A stretch of DNA of 64,000 nt from contig NZ_CP064782.1 in NCBI RefSeq assembly GCF_018905915.1, positions 558,001-622,000 on the forward strand. The letters run 5' to 3'. Every line of letters begins with the position of its first letter. The first letter of the stretch is position 1. Below are positions 21,161 to 29,391 of this stretch, piece by piece. Source of the DNA: Azospira inquinata (GTDB lineage: Bacteria > Pseudomonadota > Gammaproteobacteria > Burkholderiales > Rhodocyclaceae). The notes under the pieces are model-generated. The model saw nothing but the letters and a program-made list of their open reading frames with translations, was not told where the DNA came from and made no database searches. A program made the position numbers and the translations under genes.

Positions 21161-23002
21161 ATGTTGGACGAACTATTACCGTATTACGAACGGGAATTAG
21201 GCTATTTGCGCAAGCTGTCCGGTGAATTCGCCCAACGCTACCCGAAAATCGCTCGCCGCCTGCAACTGGAAGGGGAACAGTGCGAAGATCCCCATGTAGA
21301 GCGCCTTATTGAGGCCTTTTCTTTTCTGGCTGCCCGCATTCACCGAAAGATCGACGATGAATATCCGGAAATCGCCGAGTCCTTTCTGCAGGTGTTATAC
21401 CCTCACTATCTCCGCCCATTTCCCTCTTGTTCCATCGTCCAACTAGACATTGATCCAAGCAAGCCCACCATTGCCGACCGCTATCCCATTCCCCGGCATC
21501 ACCCCCTGATTTCTCCCACGATCAACGGCACCTCTTGCCGCTTCCGTACCGCCTATGATGTGGAAATTTGGCCGCTTTTAGTGGCCTCGGCCAAACTCGA
21601 ACTAAGCCAGACCTCCGAATACTTGAGCCGTCTCATGCCGGCAGCGGCCGTCATCACCCTGGAACTGGAAACTCTCGGTGGTCAGGACTTTGGGGCGCTG
21701 GACCTGAGCTCCCTGCGCTTTTTCCTGGACGGAGAAGGTCCTCTGATGCATTTGCTCCACGAAACACTCTTCTCCCGCCTGAAAGCCATCCGTATTGATG
21801 ACGGAAAAGACACGCCAGCCCATACCGTCCTATTGACGCCGGAGGCGCTGGAGGAGGTGGGGTTTGGGGAGGAAGAATGCCTATTGGATTATGACCAGCG
21901 CTCTTTCCTCGGTTACCGGCTACTCAGTGAGTATTTCGCTTTCCCGGAAAAATTTCTTTTCTTTCGCCTGAAAGGGCTGCGATCACCAGCGCTCCGCCAT
22001 CCCGGGAATCGTCTGCGCATCCAGTTTTTCCTCAGCCAATACGGCCAGGATGAGCGTTACCTCCGGCTCCAGCAGACCCTGTCCGCCAGTAATTTCAAAT
22101 TGGGCTGTACGCCGGTAATCAATCTTTTCCGCCACGCCGCCGAACCCATCCGCCTCACCCATTATCGGGAATCCTATCCCGTAATTCCGGACAGCCGGAA
22201 ACCGCGGGCTTTTGAAGTGATTTCCGTGGATAAGGTGAATCGGGCGGAGCGTCTGGGTAACCAGGAAGTTTCGGAACAGGTTCCTCCTTTCTACGCCATC
22301 GGTCAGCATGGGGGACCGGCCGCCGCTTACTACTGGTACACCAGCCGTGACCGGGCCACCGGAGAAGGCGATGGGGGGACGGAAGTGCACATGCACCTCA
22401 CCGATCTGCATTTCACCCCGGTACGCCCCGAAGCGGAAGTCCTGAGCCTAGATTTAACCTGTAGCAACCGGGACCTGCCAGCCTCTCTCCCCTTCGGGGG
22501 CAATCAGGGGGATTTCCAAATCCCCGGGCATTCGGTCATCAGCCGGGTCAAAGTTCTGCGCAAGCCCACGCCCAGCCTGCGGATTACCCACAAGAGAGGG
22601 CTGCAATGGCGGCTCGTTTCCCACCTGGCCCTCAACCATCTTTCCATTGCCAGCCAGGGCAAAGCCGCACTTCAGGAATTACTGGGGCTATACAACTTGA
22701 CCGATAGCCAGGGCATCTCCCGTCAAATTCAGGGAATCCAGGCCATAGACAGTCGCCCCCACACCACCCGGGTCTCCGGCCCCCTATTTTCCGGTTTCGT
22801 CCGGGGAACGGAAATCGACTTAACCCTGGATGAATCTTTCTACGTAGGCACCGGCACCCATCTGTTTGCCATGGTACTGGAACGCTTTTTTGCGCTGTAT
22901 TGCGCACCGAACAGCTTTACCCGACTCCGGGTTTTCACCAAGCAGCATGAAGGAATTCTCTTCCAATGGCCGCCGAGAACCGGTACCGCACTCGTGATCT
23001 GA
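21161..23002 (+). CDS. tssF: TssF, T6SS baseplate protein (VasA/ImpG)
   Basis: The 613-residue protein has the signature start LLPYYERELGYLRKLSGEFA and the PKIARRLQLEGEQCEDPHVERL block typical of TssF. Two TssF copies and one TssG build each baseplate wedge. The start follows tssE by 5 bp and the 3' end overlaps tssG by 37 bp, pointing to coupled translation of the two partners. Confidence 0.97.
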   Translation: MLDELLPYYERELGYLRKLSGEFAQRYPKIARRLQLEGEQCEDPHVERLIEAFSFLAARIHRKIDDEYPEIAESFLQVLYPHYLRPFPSCSIVQLDIDPSKPTIADRYPIPRHHPLISPTINGTSCRFRTAYDVEIWPLLVASAKLELSQTSEYLSRLMPAAAVITLELETLGGQDFGALDLSSLRFFLDGEGPLMHLLHETLFSRLKAIRIDDGKDTPAHTVLLTPEALEEVGFGEEECLLDYDQRSFLGYRLLSEYFAFPEKFLFFRLKGLRSPALRHPGNRLRIQFFLSQYGQDERYLRLQQTLSASNFKLGCTPVINLFRHAAEPIRLTHYRESYPVIPDSRKPRAFEVISVDKVNRAERLGNQEVSEQVPPFYAIGQHGGPAAAYYWYTSRDRATGEGDGGTEVHMHLTDLHFTPVRPEAEVLSLDLTCSNRDLPASLPFGGNQGDFQIPGHSVISRVKVLRKPTPSLRITHKRGLQWRLVSHLALNHLSIASQGKAALQELLGLYNLTDSQGISRQIQGIQAIDSRPHTTRVSGPLFSGFVRGTEIDLTLDESFYVGTGTHLFAMVLERFFALYCAPNSFTRLRVFTKQHEGILFQWPPRTGTALVI

Positions 23003-24030
23003 TTGACGAGTTGTCCCGACACCCGGAGCGTTTTGGCCTTTTCCAAGCGCTCCGGGTGCTGGCCAATGGCCGCGACCAACCGTCTACGGCAGCGCTACCG
23101 GAATCCCTACGCTTCCGTACGCCAGCCAATCTAGCTTTTCCCCCAGCAGAAATCACCCATTTTTCCGGGAAAGAAAAAGATGCTGCACCCGACGCTACCC
23201 AAGAGATGGTCGTCGCCTGCATGGGGTTAACCGGGCCTTCCGGTGCCTTGCCCACCCCCTATACCGAATTGCTCATTGAGCGCCAGTATCAATATCGGGA
23301 TCACACCGCCCACGCTTTTTTCGACATTTTTTCTCATCGGGCCCTCAGCCTCTTCTATACCGCTTGGCGCAAATACCATTTCCCTTTGAGCTTTGAGCAA
23401 TTACAAGGTCGGGATGTATTCACCCGCAGCCTGCGCAGCTTTATCGGCCTGGGTTGGCATGCGGATCAGCCCAAAAGGGAAGCCCCCGCCCCCGCCCCCG
23501 CACCGGAGGGAAACCCACCCAGGCCCCTTAAGGAAAAGCTCCTATTTTTCGCCGGCCTATTGGCGCAACGCCCCGTATCCGCGACCGCCATCGCCGAATT
23601 GGTGGAAGGCCTCTTCCAAGTCCCTGCCCGCCTAGAAAACTTCGTTGGAACCTGGATCACCGTTCCAGAAGAACAGCAAAGCCGTCTGGGCGCCAACGCT
23701 TGCACCTTGGGTAGCAGTGCTTTCGCTGGCCAACGCATATGGGACCGGCAAACCCGTGTCCGTCTGCACCTGGGGCCGTTGAGCAAAAGCCAATACCAGA
23801 ACTTCTGTCCCGGCAATCCGGGAGCCTTGGAATTGAAAGAATTGTTGGCGTTCTGTGTCGGTCACGGTCTGGGATGCGACATCAAGCTCACCCTAAAAGG
23901 CACTGAAGTCGCCCCCCTGCAACTCCCCGGCCCTAGCCACCCTGCCCCCCGCCTGGGGCTGGACAGTTGGCTCACTCAGGAGCCTTTTCCCCACCATCCC
24001 AGCGATGCCGCATTCATGCTGCTCGCTTAG
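22966..24030 (+). CDS. tssG: TssG, T6SS baseplate protein (VasB/ImpH)
   Basis: The 354-residue protein has the TssG blocks RFGLFQALRVL near residue 23, LRFRTPANLAFPPAEI and the GLTGPSGALPTPYTELL segment. It joins TssF in the wedge. The ATG at 22966 lies within the end of tssF in another frame; the N-terminal ENRYRTRDLIDEL sequence fits the family, so this start is preferred. A Pro/Ala-rich linker (residues about 170-180) separates its two halves. Confidence 0.96.
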   Translation: MAAENRYRTRDLIDELSRHPERFGLFQALRVLANGRDQPSTAALPESLRFRTPANLAFPPAEITHFSGKEKDAAPDATQEMVVACMGLTGPSGALPTPYTELLIERQYQYRDHTAHAFFDIFSHRALSLFYTAWRKYHFPLSFEQLQGRDVFTRSLRSFIGLGWHADQPKREAPAPAPAPEGNPPRPLKEKLLFFAGLLAQRPVSATAIAELVEGLFQVPARLENFVGTWITVPEEQQSRLGANACTLGSSAFAGQRIWDRQTRVRLHLGPLSKSQYQNFCPGNPGALELKELLAFCVGHGLGCDIKLTLKGTEVAPLQLPGPSHPAPRLGLDSWLTQEPFPHHPSDAAFMLLA

Positions 24031-24048
24031 AAATACAAAGGATTGTTC

Positions 24049-26865
24049 ATGAAATCCCTGGCGGAGCTATTGGAGAGTTACGGAAGCGGGTATTTGCAGG
24101 CGGGGCGGCAGTTCGGGTTGCAACTGGGGGATGGCCAAGTCTGGTCGGAGCGGCTGTTGCCCCACGCCCTGGAAGGGGAAGAAGGCCTCTCCCAGTCCTA
24201 TCGCTACCGGGTGGAATGCCTGTCCCCGGACGTGGGTCTGGAACTCAAAAGCCTCCTGGGCTTAGCCGCCGCCCTGACGGTGGAAGGCCAGGATGGGGCC
24301 CCGGTGGTGCGCTGCGGCGTGGTCAGCGGTGCCGAAGCCCTGGCCAGTGACGGGGGCTTCGCCCGCTATGCCCTGACCCTGGAACCGCCCCTGGCCCTGC
24401 TCAAGCTCCGCCACACCAGCCGGGTCTTCCAGGACCTCACCCCAGACGCCATCATCCGCCAGATCCTGGACGAACACCGGGCCGCCAACCCGGTCTTTGC
24501 CGCCCAGCAACAGCTGGACTTCCACCTGACCCAGCCCCTCTCCCCCCGCAGCTACTGTCTCCAGTACCGGGAGACCGACTACGACTTCATCGTCCGCCTG
24601 CTCCACGAAGAAGGATTGGCCTGGCGCTTTGACCATAGCCAGGAAGGTACGCCCCACGTCACCCTGGTGGCCTTCGACGATCCCTATGCGGTCCCGGCCG
24701 CCCCCCTGGAGCGGGTACGCTTCCACCGCAGCGACGCCACGGAGCAAGAAGACGGCCTCAGCCACTGGGAAAGCCAGCGCCAGGTGGTCTCCAGCAAAGT
24801 GAGCCTGGCCAGCTTCGACTACCAGCCTGTCACCACCCTGCAAGGAGGGGATGGGAGCCACGTGGAACAGGGAAAAGACGGCCAGGCCGCCGGCACCACC
24901 CTGGAAGACTACGACCCCCAAAGCCTCTACTACGCCCAAGACCCGGATCAGCTGGAACGCTACGCCCGCCTGCGCCAACAGGCCCATGACCGGAGCGCCA
25001 AGGCCTTCACCGGCCAGGGCACGGTGCGGGGCCTTCTGGCGGGTCAATGGTTCCGCCTGGACGACCACCCGGCCCTGGACGGGAAGGGCAGCGACCAGCG
25101 GGAATTCGTGGTTACCCGGCAACAGTTCGCGGCCAGGAACAACCTGCCCGGAGAACTGGCCCAGCAACTGCCCCCCAGCCTTTTGGGGCAAAGCGCCCTG
25201 ACCAGCCCCACCGCCGGCACCTCAGGCGCCGGGAGCCTCTCCCCCACAGAAGCCCAGCCCTTCCAGACCCACCTCACCGCCCAGCGCCGGGGCCTCCCCC
25301 TCACCCCGGCCTATGCCCACAGCGACCAGGCCAAACCCACGGCCCGGGGCGCCCAGACCGCCACCGTGGTGGGCCCCTCGGGGGAAGAAGTGCATACGGA
25401 CGCCCAGGGCCGCATCAAGGTCCAGTTCCACTGGCAACGGCCCGACGAACACCCCACCGTGGGGGCCAATCGGGACGACACCTCCAGCTGCTGGCTCCGG
25501 GTCGCCATGCCCAGCGCCGGGGCCGCCTGGGGCCACCAGTTCATTCCCCGCATCGGCCAGGAAGTGCTGGTGGACTTCCTGGAAGGGGACATTGACCGGC
25601 CCCTCATCACCGGGGTGCTCTATAACGGCAGCCACCTTCCCCCCACCTTCAGCGGCGCCGGCACCCTCCCCGCCAACAAAACCCTCTCCGGCATCAAGAG
25701 TAAGGAACACCAGGGGGGCCAATACAACGAACTGCTCTTCGACGACACCCCGGGGGAAGTGCGGGCCAAACTCTCCAGCGAACACGGCAAAACCCAGCTC
25801 AACCAGGGCTTCCTCACCCATCCCCGGACCGAGGGCAAAGCCACGCCCCGGGGAGATGGCTTTGAACTGCGCACCGACCGGCAAGGCGCCCTAAGGGCGG
25901 GCCAGGGCCTGCTCCTCAGCACCGAAACCCAGGCCAACGCTGGCGGCAAACAACTGGCCCGGAGCGGCATCCAGCACCAACTGGAAAGCGCCCTGGCCCT
26001 AAGCCAGGCCCTGGGCGAAAACGCCACCCATCAGCTAGCGGATACGGTGGAAACGGGCCCGGAACAAATTCAGCCCAACAACGCCAAGGCCAGCAAAACC
26101 CCCACGGGCCACCTGCACCACCAGGTCAGCGCCTTGAAAGCCTGGGAAGGGGGCAGCAACACGGACCCGGAAGGGAAAACCGCCCAGGACCAGACCGGGC
26201 GCCAGCCCCTCATGATCCTCTCCGCCCCCGGGGGCCTGGCTGCCGGCACGGAACAGAGCGCCACGGTGAGTGCCGGCACCAACCTGGACCTGATCGCCCA
26301 ACGGGACACCCAACAAACCTCGGGCCGCCGCTGGCTCCACAACGTGGGCCAACACATCAGCCTCTTCGTCGCCGGAGTGAAAGATCAGATCGCCCTCAAG
26401 CTTATTGCGGCCAAGGGCAAGGTCCAGGTGCAGGCTCAGAGCGATGCTTTGGAAATTACGGCGGATAAGGATGTCACCATTACTTCCTGTAAAGGCAAGG
26501 TACAAATCCTGGCGAGTCAGGAACTGCTGCTGACCAGTGGCGGGGGATATATCCGACTGAAGGGCGGCAATATTGATGTGCATTGCCCAGGAACGACCAG
26601 TATCAAGGGGACGGATTACACTCTTAGTGGACCAGCAAAAATATCAAAAAAATTCACAAACATTCCAAAATTGGAATCCAACTTTACAGAATGTTTTGTA
26701 CTAAAAGACAAATTAAAAAAACCATTGGGAAACGCGCTGTACACCGCGGTATTCAATAATGGCGAGCGTTTTTTTGGAGAAACAGATAGCAACGGGAAAA
26801 CAATTCGTTTTCACACTAGCACCCCCAAAAATATAAAAATATACCTAGGGCACCTGGAAGACTAA
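24049..26865 (+). CDS. vgrG: VgrG (TssI), T6SS spike with C-terminal extension
   Basis: The 938-residue protein contains the gp27-like base (about 1-350), the gp5 OB fold with VQFHWQRPDEH near 450 and GHQFIPRIGQEVLVDFLEGD near 495, and a DUF2345-type beta region to about residue 860. The last 75 or so residues form a separate domain of beta strands, possibly transthyretin-like, as used by other VgrGs to dock effectors. Base composition drops sharply in A+T-poor to A+T-rich direction near 26,400-26,640, inside the gene. ATG 24049 is chosen over TTG 24043 by AAAGGA spacing. Effector genes follow after 3 bp. Confidence 0.95.
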   Translation: MKSLAELLESYGSGYLQAGRQFGLQLGDGQVWSERLLPHALEGEEGLSQSYRYRVECLSPDVGLELKSLLGLAAALTVEGQDGAPVVRCGVVSGAEALASDGGFARYALTLEPPLALLKLRHTSRVFQDLTPDAIIRQILDEHRAANPVFAAQQQLDFHLTQPLSPRSYCLQYRETDYDFIVRLLHEEGLAWRFDHSQEGTPHVTLVAFDDPYAVPAAPLERVRFHRSDATEQEDGLSHWESQRQVVSSKVSLASFDYQPVTTLQGGDGSHVEQGKDGQAAGTTLEDYDPQSLYYAQDPDQLERYARLRQQAHDRSAKAFTGQGTVRGLLAGQWFRLDDHPALDGKGSDQREFVVTRQQFAARNNLPGELAQQLPPSLLGQSALTSPTAGTSGAGSLSPTEAQPFQTHLTAQRRGLPLTPAYAHSDQAKPTARGAQTATVVGPSGEEVHTDAQGRIKVQFHWQRPDEHPTVGANRDDTSSCWLRVAMPSAGAAWGHQFIPRIGQEVLVDFLEGDIDRPLITGVLYNGSHLPPTFSGAGTLPANKTLSGIKSKEHQGGQYNELLFDDTPGEVRAKLSSEHGKTQLNQGFLTHPRTEGKATPRGDGFELRTDRQGALRAGQGLLLSTETQANAGGKQLARSGIQHQLESALALSQALGENATHQLADTVETGPEQIQPNNAKASKTPTGHLHHQVSALKAWEGGSNTDPEGKTAQDQTGRQPLMILSAPGGLAAGTEQSATVSAGTNLDLIAQRDTQQTSGRRWLHNVGQHISLFVAGVKDQIALKLIAAKGKVQVQAQSDALEITADKDVTITSCKGKVQILASQELLLTSGGGYIRLKGGNIDVHCPGTTSIKGTDYTLSGPAKISKKFTNIPKLESNFTECFVLKDKLKKPLGNALYTAVFNNGERFFGETDSNGKTIRFHTSTPKNIKIYLGHLED

Positions 26866-26868
26866 ATT

Positions 26869-27441
26869 ATGGCAATTAACAGCACCACCAACGAAAAAAC
26901 AGAATCTGAAAAAGAAGGCATATCGCCACGCCTGTGGAAGCCCTGGAAAATATCAGATTCTGGATTGAAATTTTTAGCCATTCAGGAAAGTGGAATAGAA
27001 AATGGTACATTTTACGACAAGAAACACAAAAAAAAATACCCCGTCACAAATGGATTTATTCTGACATGTTACTTAGACCAAAGAGACCTTCCGACGATCG
27101 GAATGGGGCACCTAGTAAAACCGTCAGATAAAATATCAATTGGGGATAGCATACCCTTGGAAAAAGCCCAAGAATTTGCCTCTAACGACTTAGCTTCAAT
27201 AGAAGAAAAAGTAAACTGCGGCGTAAAAGTTCCATTACACCAGTACGAATATGATTCCTTAGTATCTATAGGCTACAATTGTGGAACAAACGGAATATCA
27301 AAATTATTAGAATCCATAAACACAAAAAAGTATTCAGAAATACCCTCAGCAATAGAAAAATACAGAGCAAAAGGAAATTCACGCAGAAGGAAGCAAGAAG
27401 CTTCACTATTCTTTTCTGGGGAATACAATGCCAATCATTAA
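26869..27441 (+). CDS. Lysozyme-like (GH24) protein, probable T6SS effector
   Basis: The 190-residue protein has a GH24/T4-lysozyme-like domain: FLAIQESGIE (candidate catalytic Glu near residue 43), YLDQRDLPTIGMGHL (candidate Asp and Thr), VPLHQYEYDSLVSIGYNCG and the C-terminal RRRKQEASLFF. There is no signal peptide, as expected for a toxin delivered by the T6SS to the target periplasm. Between the Glu and Asp motifs is an extra segment of about 25-30 residues absent from T4 lysozyme. It follows vgrG by 3 bp and overlaps a secreted protein gene by 14 bp. The DNA is A+T-rich. Activity is inferred from motifs. Confidence 0.85.
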   Translation: MAINSTTNEKTESEKEGISPRLWKPWKISDSGLKFLAIQESGIENGTFYDKKHKKKYPVTNGFILTCYLDQRDLPTIGMGHLVKPSDKISIGDSIPLEKAQEFASNDLASIEEKVNCGVKVPLHQYEYDSLVSIGYNCGTNGISKLLESINTKKYSEIPSAIEKYRAKGNSRRRKQEASLFFSGEYNANH

Positions 27442-28003
27442 AATTCAAAAAACGCAAAACCTTCTATTGATTATTTCAATAATCTACCCAATCTTTTCTT
27501 TGGCTGATGATGGATACGCAAAACTATTTTTTATTTGTTCTAAGTCAACATCGAATCTTACCGTTACAGTTAGGCAGCCCCCCGCGAACGACAAGACATC
27601 CGTGATGGCAAAAGAAATTAACTGGCAAAGTTTATTAATAGAAAAAAACAATGGGGGCGTTATAACCAAAAACGGATCAAAGACCAGTACGCACAACTGC
27701 GGGCAAGCAACGGTAAAAATAAAATACGGATACGTAAGTAATGACTTCAACGCAGCATCTGGAGCGGACGACTTTCCTCTAGTCGCCCTACATTACAAAA
27801 AACAACTAATAATCCCATTTACCGCCATGGAAGCATGTGATGTAACTGACAAACTTGCTCAATCGGCAATGGGAGATTGCTACCACGCATGGGCGGAACA
27901 AATATCTATAAATAAAAAAACAAACCTTGCTTTAGTAACAAGAAAAATAACAGACAAAACAAACAACACAAAAGATTTTATAACAAAAATAAAGCTCCCA
28001 TAA
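27428..28003 (+). CDS. Secreted Cys-containing protein, probable immunity protein
   Basis: I recognise no family. The 191-residue protein has a signal peptide (residues about 1-25, ending FSLA before DDGYA) and four cysteines in the mature part (FICSKS, THNCGQ, EACDVT, GDCYHA), enough for two disulfides in the periplasm. Its start overlaps the end of the lysozyme-like gene by 14 bp, so the two are co-translated. A periplasmic protein encoded directly behind a wall-cutting T6SS toxin is most simply its immunity protein. Low GC like its neighbours, suggesting joint transfer. Confidence 0.7.
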   Translation: MPIIKIQKTQNLLLIISIIYPIFSLADDGYAKLFFICSKSTSNLTVTVRQPPANDKTSVMAKEINWQSLLIEKNNGGVITKNGSKTSTHNCGQATVKIKYGYVSNDFNAASGADDFPLVALHYKKQLIIPFTAMEACDVTDKLAQSAMGDCYHAWAEQISINKKTNLALVTRKITDKTNNTKDFITKIKLP

Positions 28004-28036
28004 AGCCAAAAACCAACCCAACGAAGACCATAAGTC

Positions 28037-29224
28037 ATGGCCAAGTCGCTTAATTTCTCTCGATCAATCGTGGCTCCACTGATTCTGCTGCCCTCTTTTG
28101 CCTTTGCCGATCACTTATTTCGTCCAGTGGGCACCATTTCCCTAAGTAACGGCTATCACGTTGATGTCATGACAGAAAAAGCTGCAGATTGGGGGCAAGC
28201 GATCTTTACTCTGTTCAAAGATGGAGATTCCCATCCTATTGCCGTTCAGAGAGCCCCAACATACCCAACAAAAATTTCTCGCCTAGGTTTATTGAATATC
28301 GACCTAGACCACAACAATCGTCCAGAATATTTAATTATCGGAGGCGCAGGTGCGGAAACAAGCGATGAAATTACAACAAAGCAACAAATATCTTGGCCAT
28401 CAGCCAACAACCAAAATACTGATTGGGTATGTGGGTTTACTACTATCATTATCATTCATGATGACATGAAACACATGGATGTCATCAAATACTCTAACGC
28501 CGACAATCCTCTCGCATCCTCTTCTTTTCAAGTCATGGGGCCAGATCGCGCCAAAGCAATTATCGGGGGAAAGACAGAGGAAAGGCTAAGTGTAACACCC
28601 GGTTTTTTAATTGACATGTGGAAGACGTACGTCAACCACTTTAACCCAGAATGCAAAAAATCTGGCACTGATTTACCGCTTCCTCTTGCCATAAAGGAAA
28701 TTCCATTAAACGCGCTAAAGTGGCAAGACTATCTCCCCTATTTATTAGAAATGTACGCCAATGCTCAACAGGCTTATCAAGATGCCATTCGAGAAGGGGG
28801 TGCAGACTATCGCAAAAAAGCTTTGGGCGTCTTTCGCTTTAGGCATTTCTTTTCCACATTTCCTTTCGATGCAGTAGACCCTGAAAACAAGGAACCACGA
28901 TACACAGCACTAATGAACGATTATGCGTTTTATTTATACAACTATGACATAGACGGCCTAGATCAACTAAGAAAGGAAAATAAGTCCTCAGAAGTGGATT
29001 ATTGCGAAAGGAATCTGAGAGAGTCCGCAATTCCAATCTTACAGCATGTATTAAAACGTGAGCCTACCCGCACGGTGGCGTGGCTGAACCTAGCCGACGC
29101 CCAATGGGAAGTTCCCGAGCTCCACGCAGAATCAGCCAATACTTATCGCCGATATCTGGATTTACTCCATCGCAGCGCTCCACACAGCAAACCACCAAAA
29201 CGCGCTTTGCAACGAGCCAAATGA
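28037..29224 (+). CDS. Secreted protein of unknown function in the effector module
   Basis: The 395-residue protein has a signal peptide (about 1-24, ending SFAFA). An N-terminal beta-rich half includes NIDLDHNNRPEYLIIGG, which looks like a calcium-binding or FG-GAP-type loop. The C-terminal half is helical, and NLADAQWEVPELHAESANTYRRYL recalls a TPR hairpin. I cannot assign a function. It lies 33 bp behind the probable immunity gene, within the same A+T-rich island, so a second immunity or accessory role is possible but unproven. Confidence 0.6.
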   Translation: MAKSLNFSRSIVAPLILLPSFAFADHLFRPVGTISLSNGYHVDVMTEKAADWGQAIFTLFKDGDSHPIAVQRAPTYPTKISRLGLLNIDLDHNNRPEYLIIGGAGAETSDEITTKQQISWPSANNQNTDWVCGFTTIIIIHDDMKHMDVIKYSNADNPLASSSFQVMGPDRAKAIIGGKTEERLSVTPGFLIDMWKTYVNHFNPECKKSGTDLPLPLAIKEIPLNALKWQDYLPYLLEMYANAQQAYQDAIREGGADYRKKALGVFRFRHFFSTFPFDAVDPENKEPRYTALMNDYAFYLYNYDIDGLDQLRKENKSSEVDYCERNLRESAIPILQHVLKREPTRTVAWLNLADAQWEVPELHAESANTYRRYLDLLHRSAPHSKPPKRALQRAK

Positions 29225-29391
29225 CCTCCCATTTATTCAACCGGGTCTTTTTTATAAAGAAAACAATTTGATGGCTAGGCGTTGCCACCCAGATATCCTT
29301 TAAAAAAAATAATTACCTGCCAAAGCCATTTATTTTTTCCTTTAATTCTTCAATAGACGGATAACTTTTCATTCCTATCTATAACATCCCC

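Noticed and set aside
24262..26583. Several 130-310-codon frames antisense to vgrG
   Set aside because: vgrG is clearly coding on the plus strand and these lack any motif.
29225..29391. A mobile-element scar at the end of the effector island
   Set aside because: The gap is A+T-rich but I found no inverted or target-site repeats and no transposase fragment.
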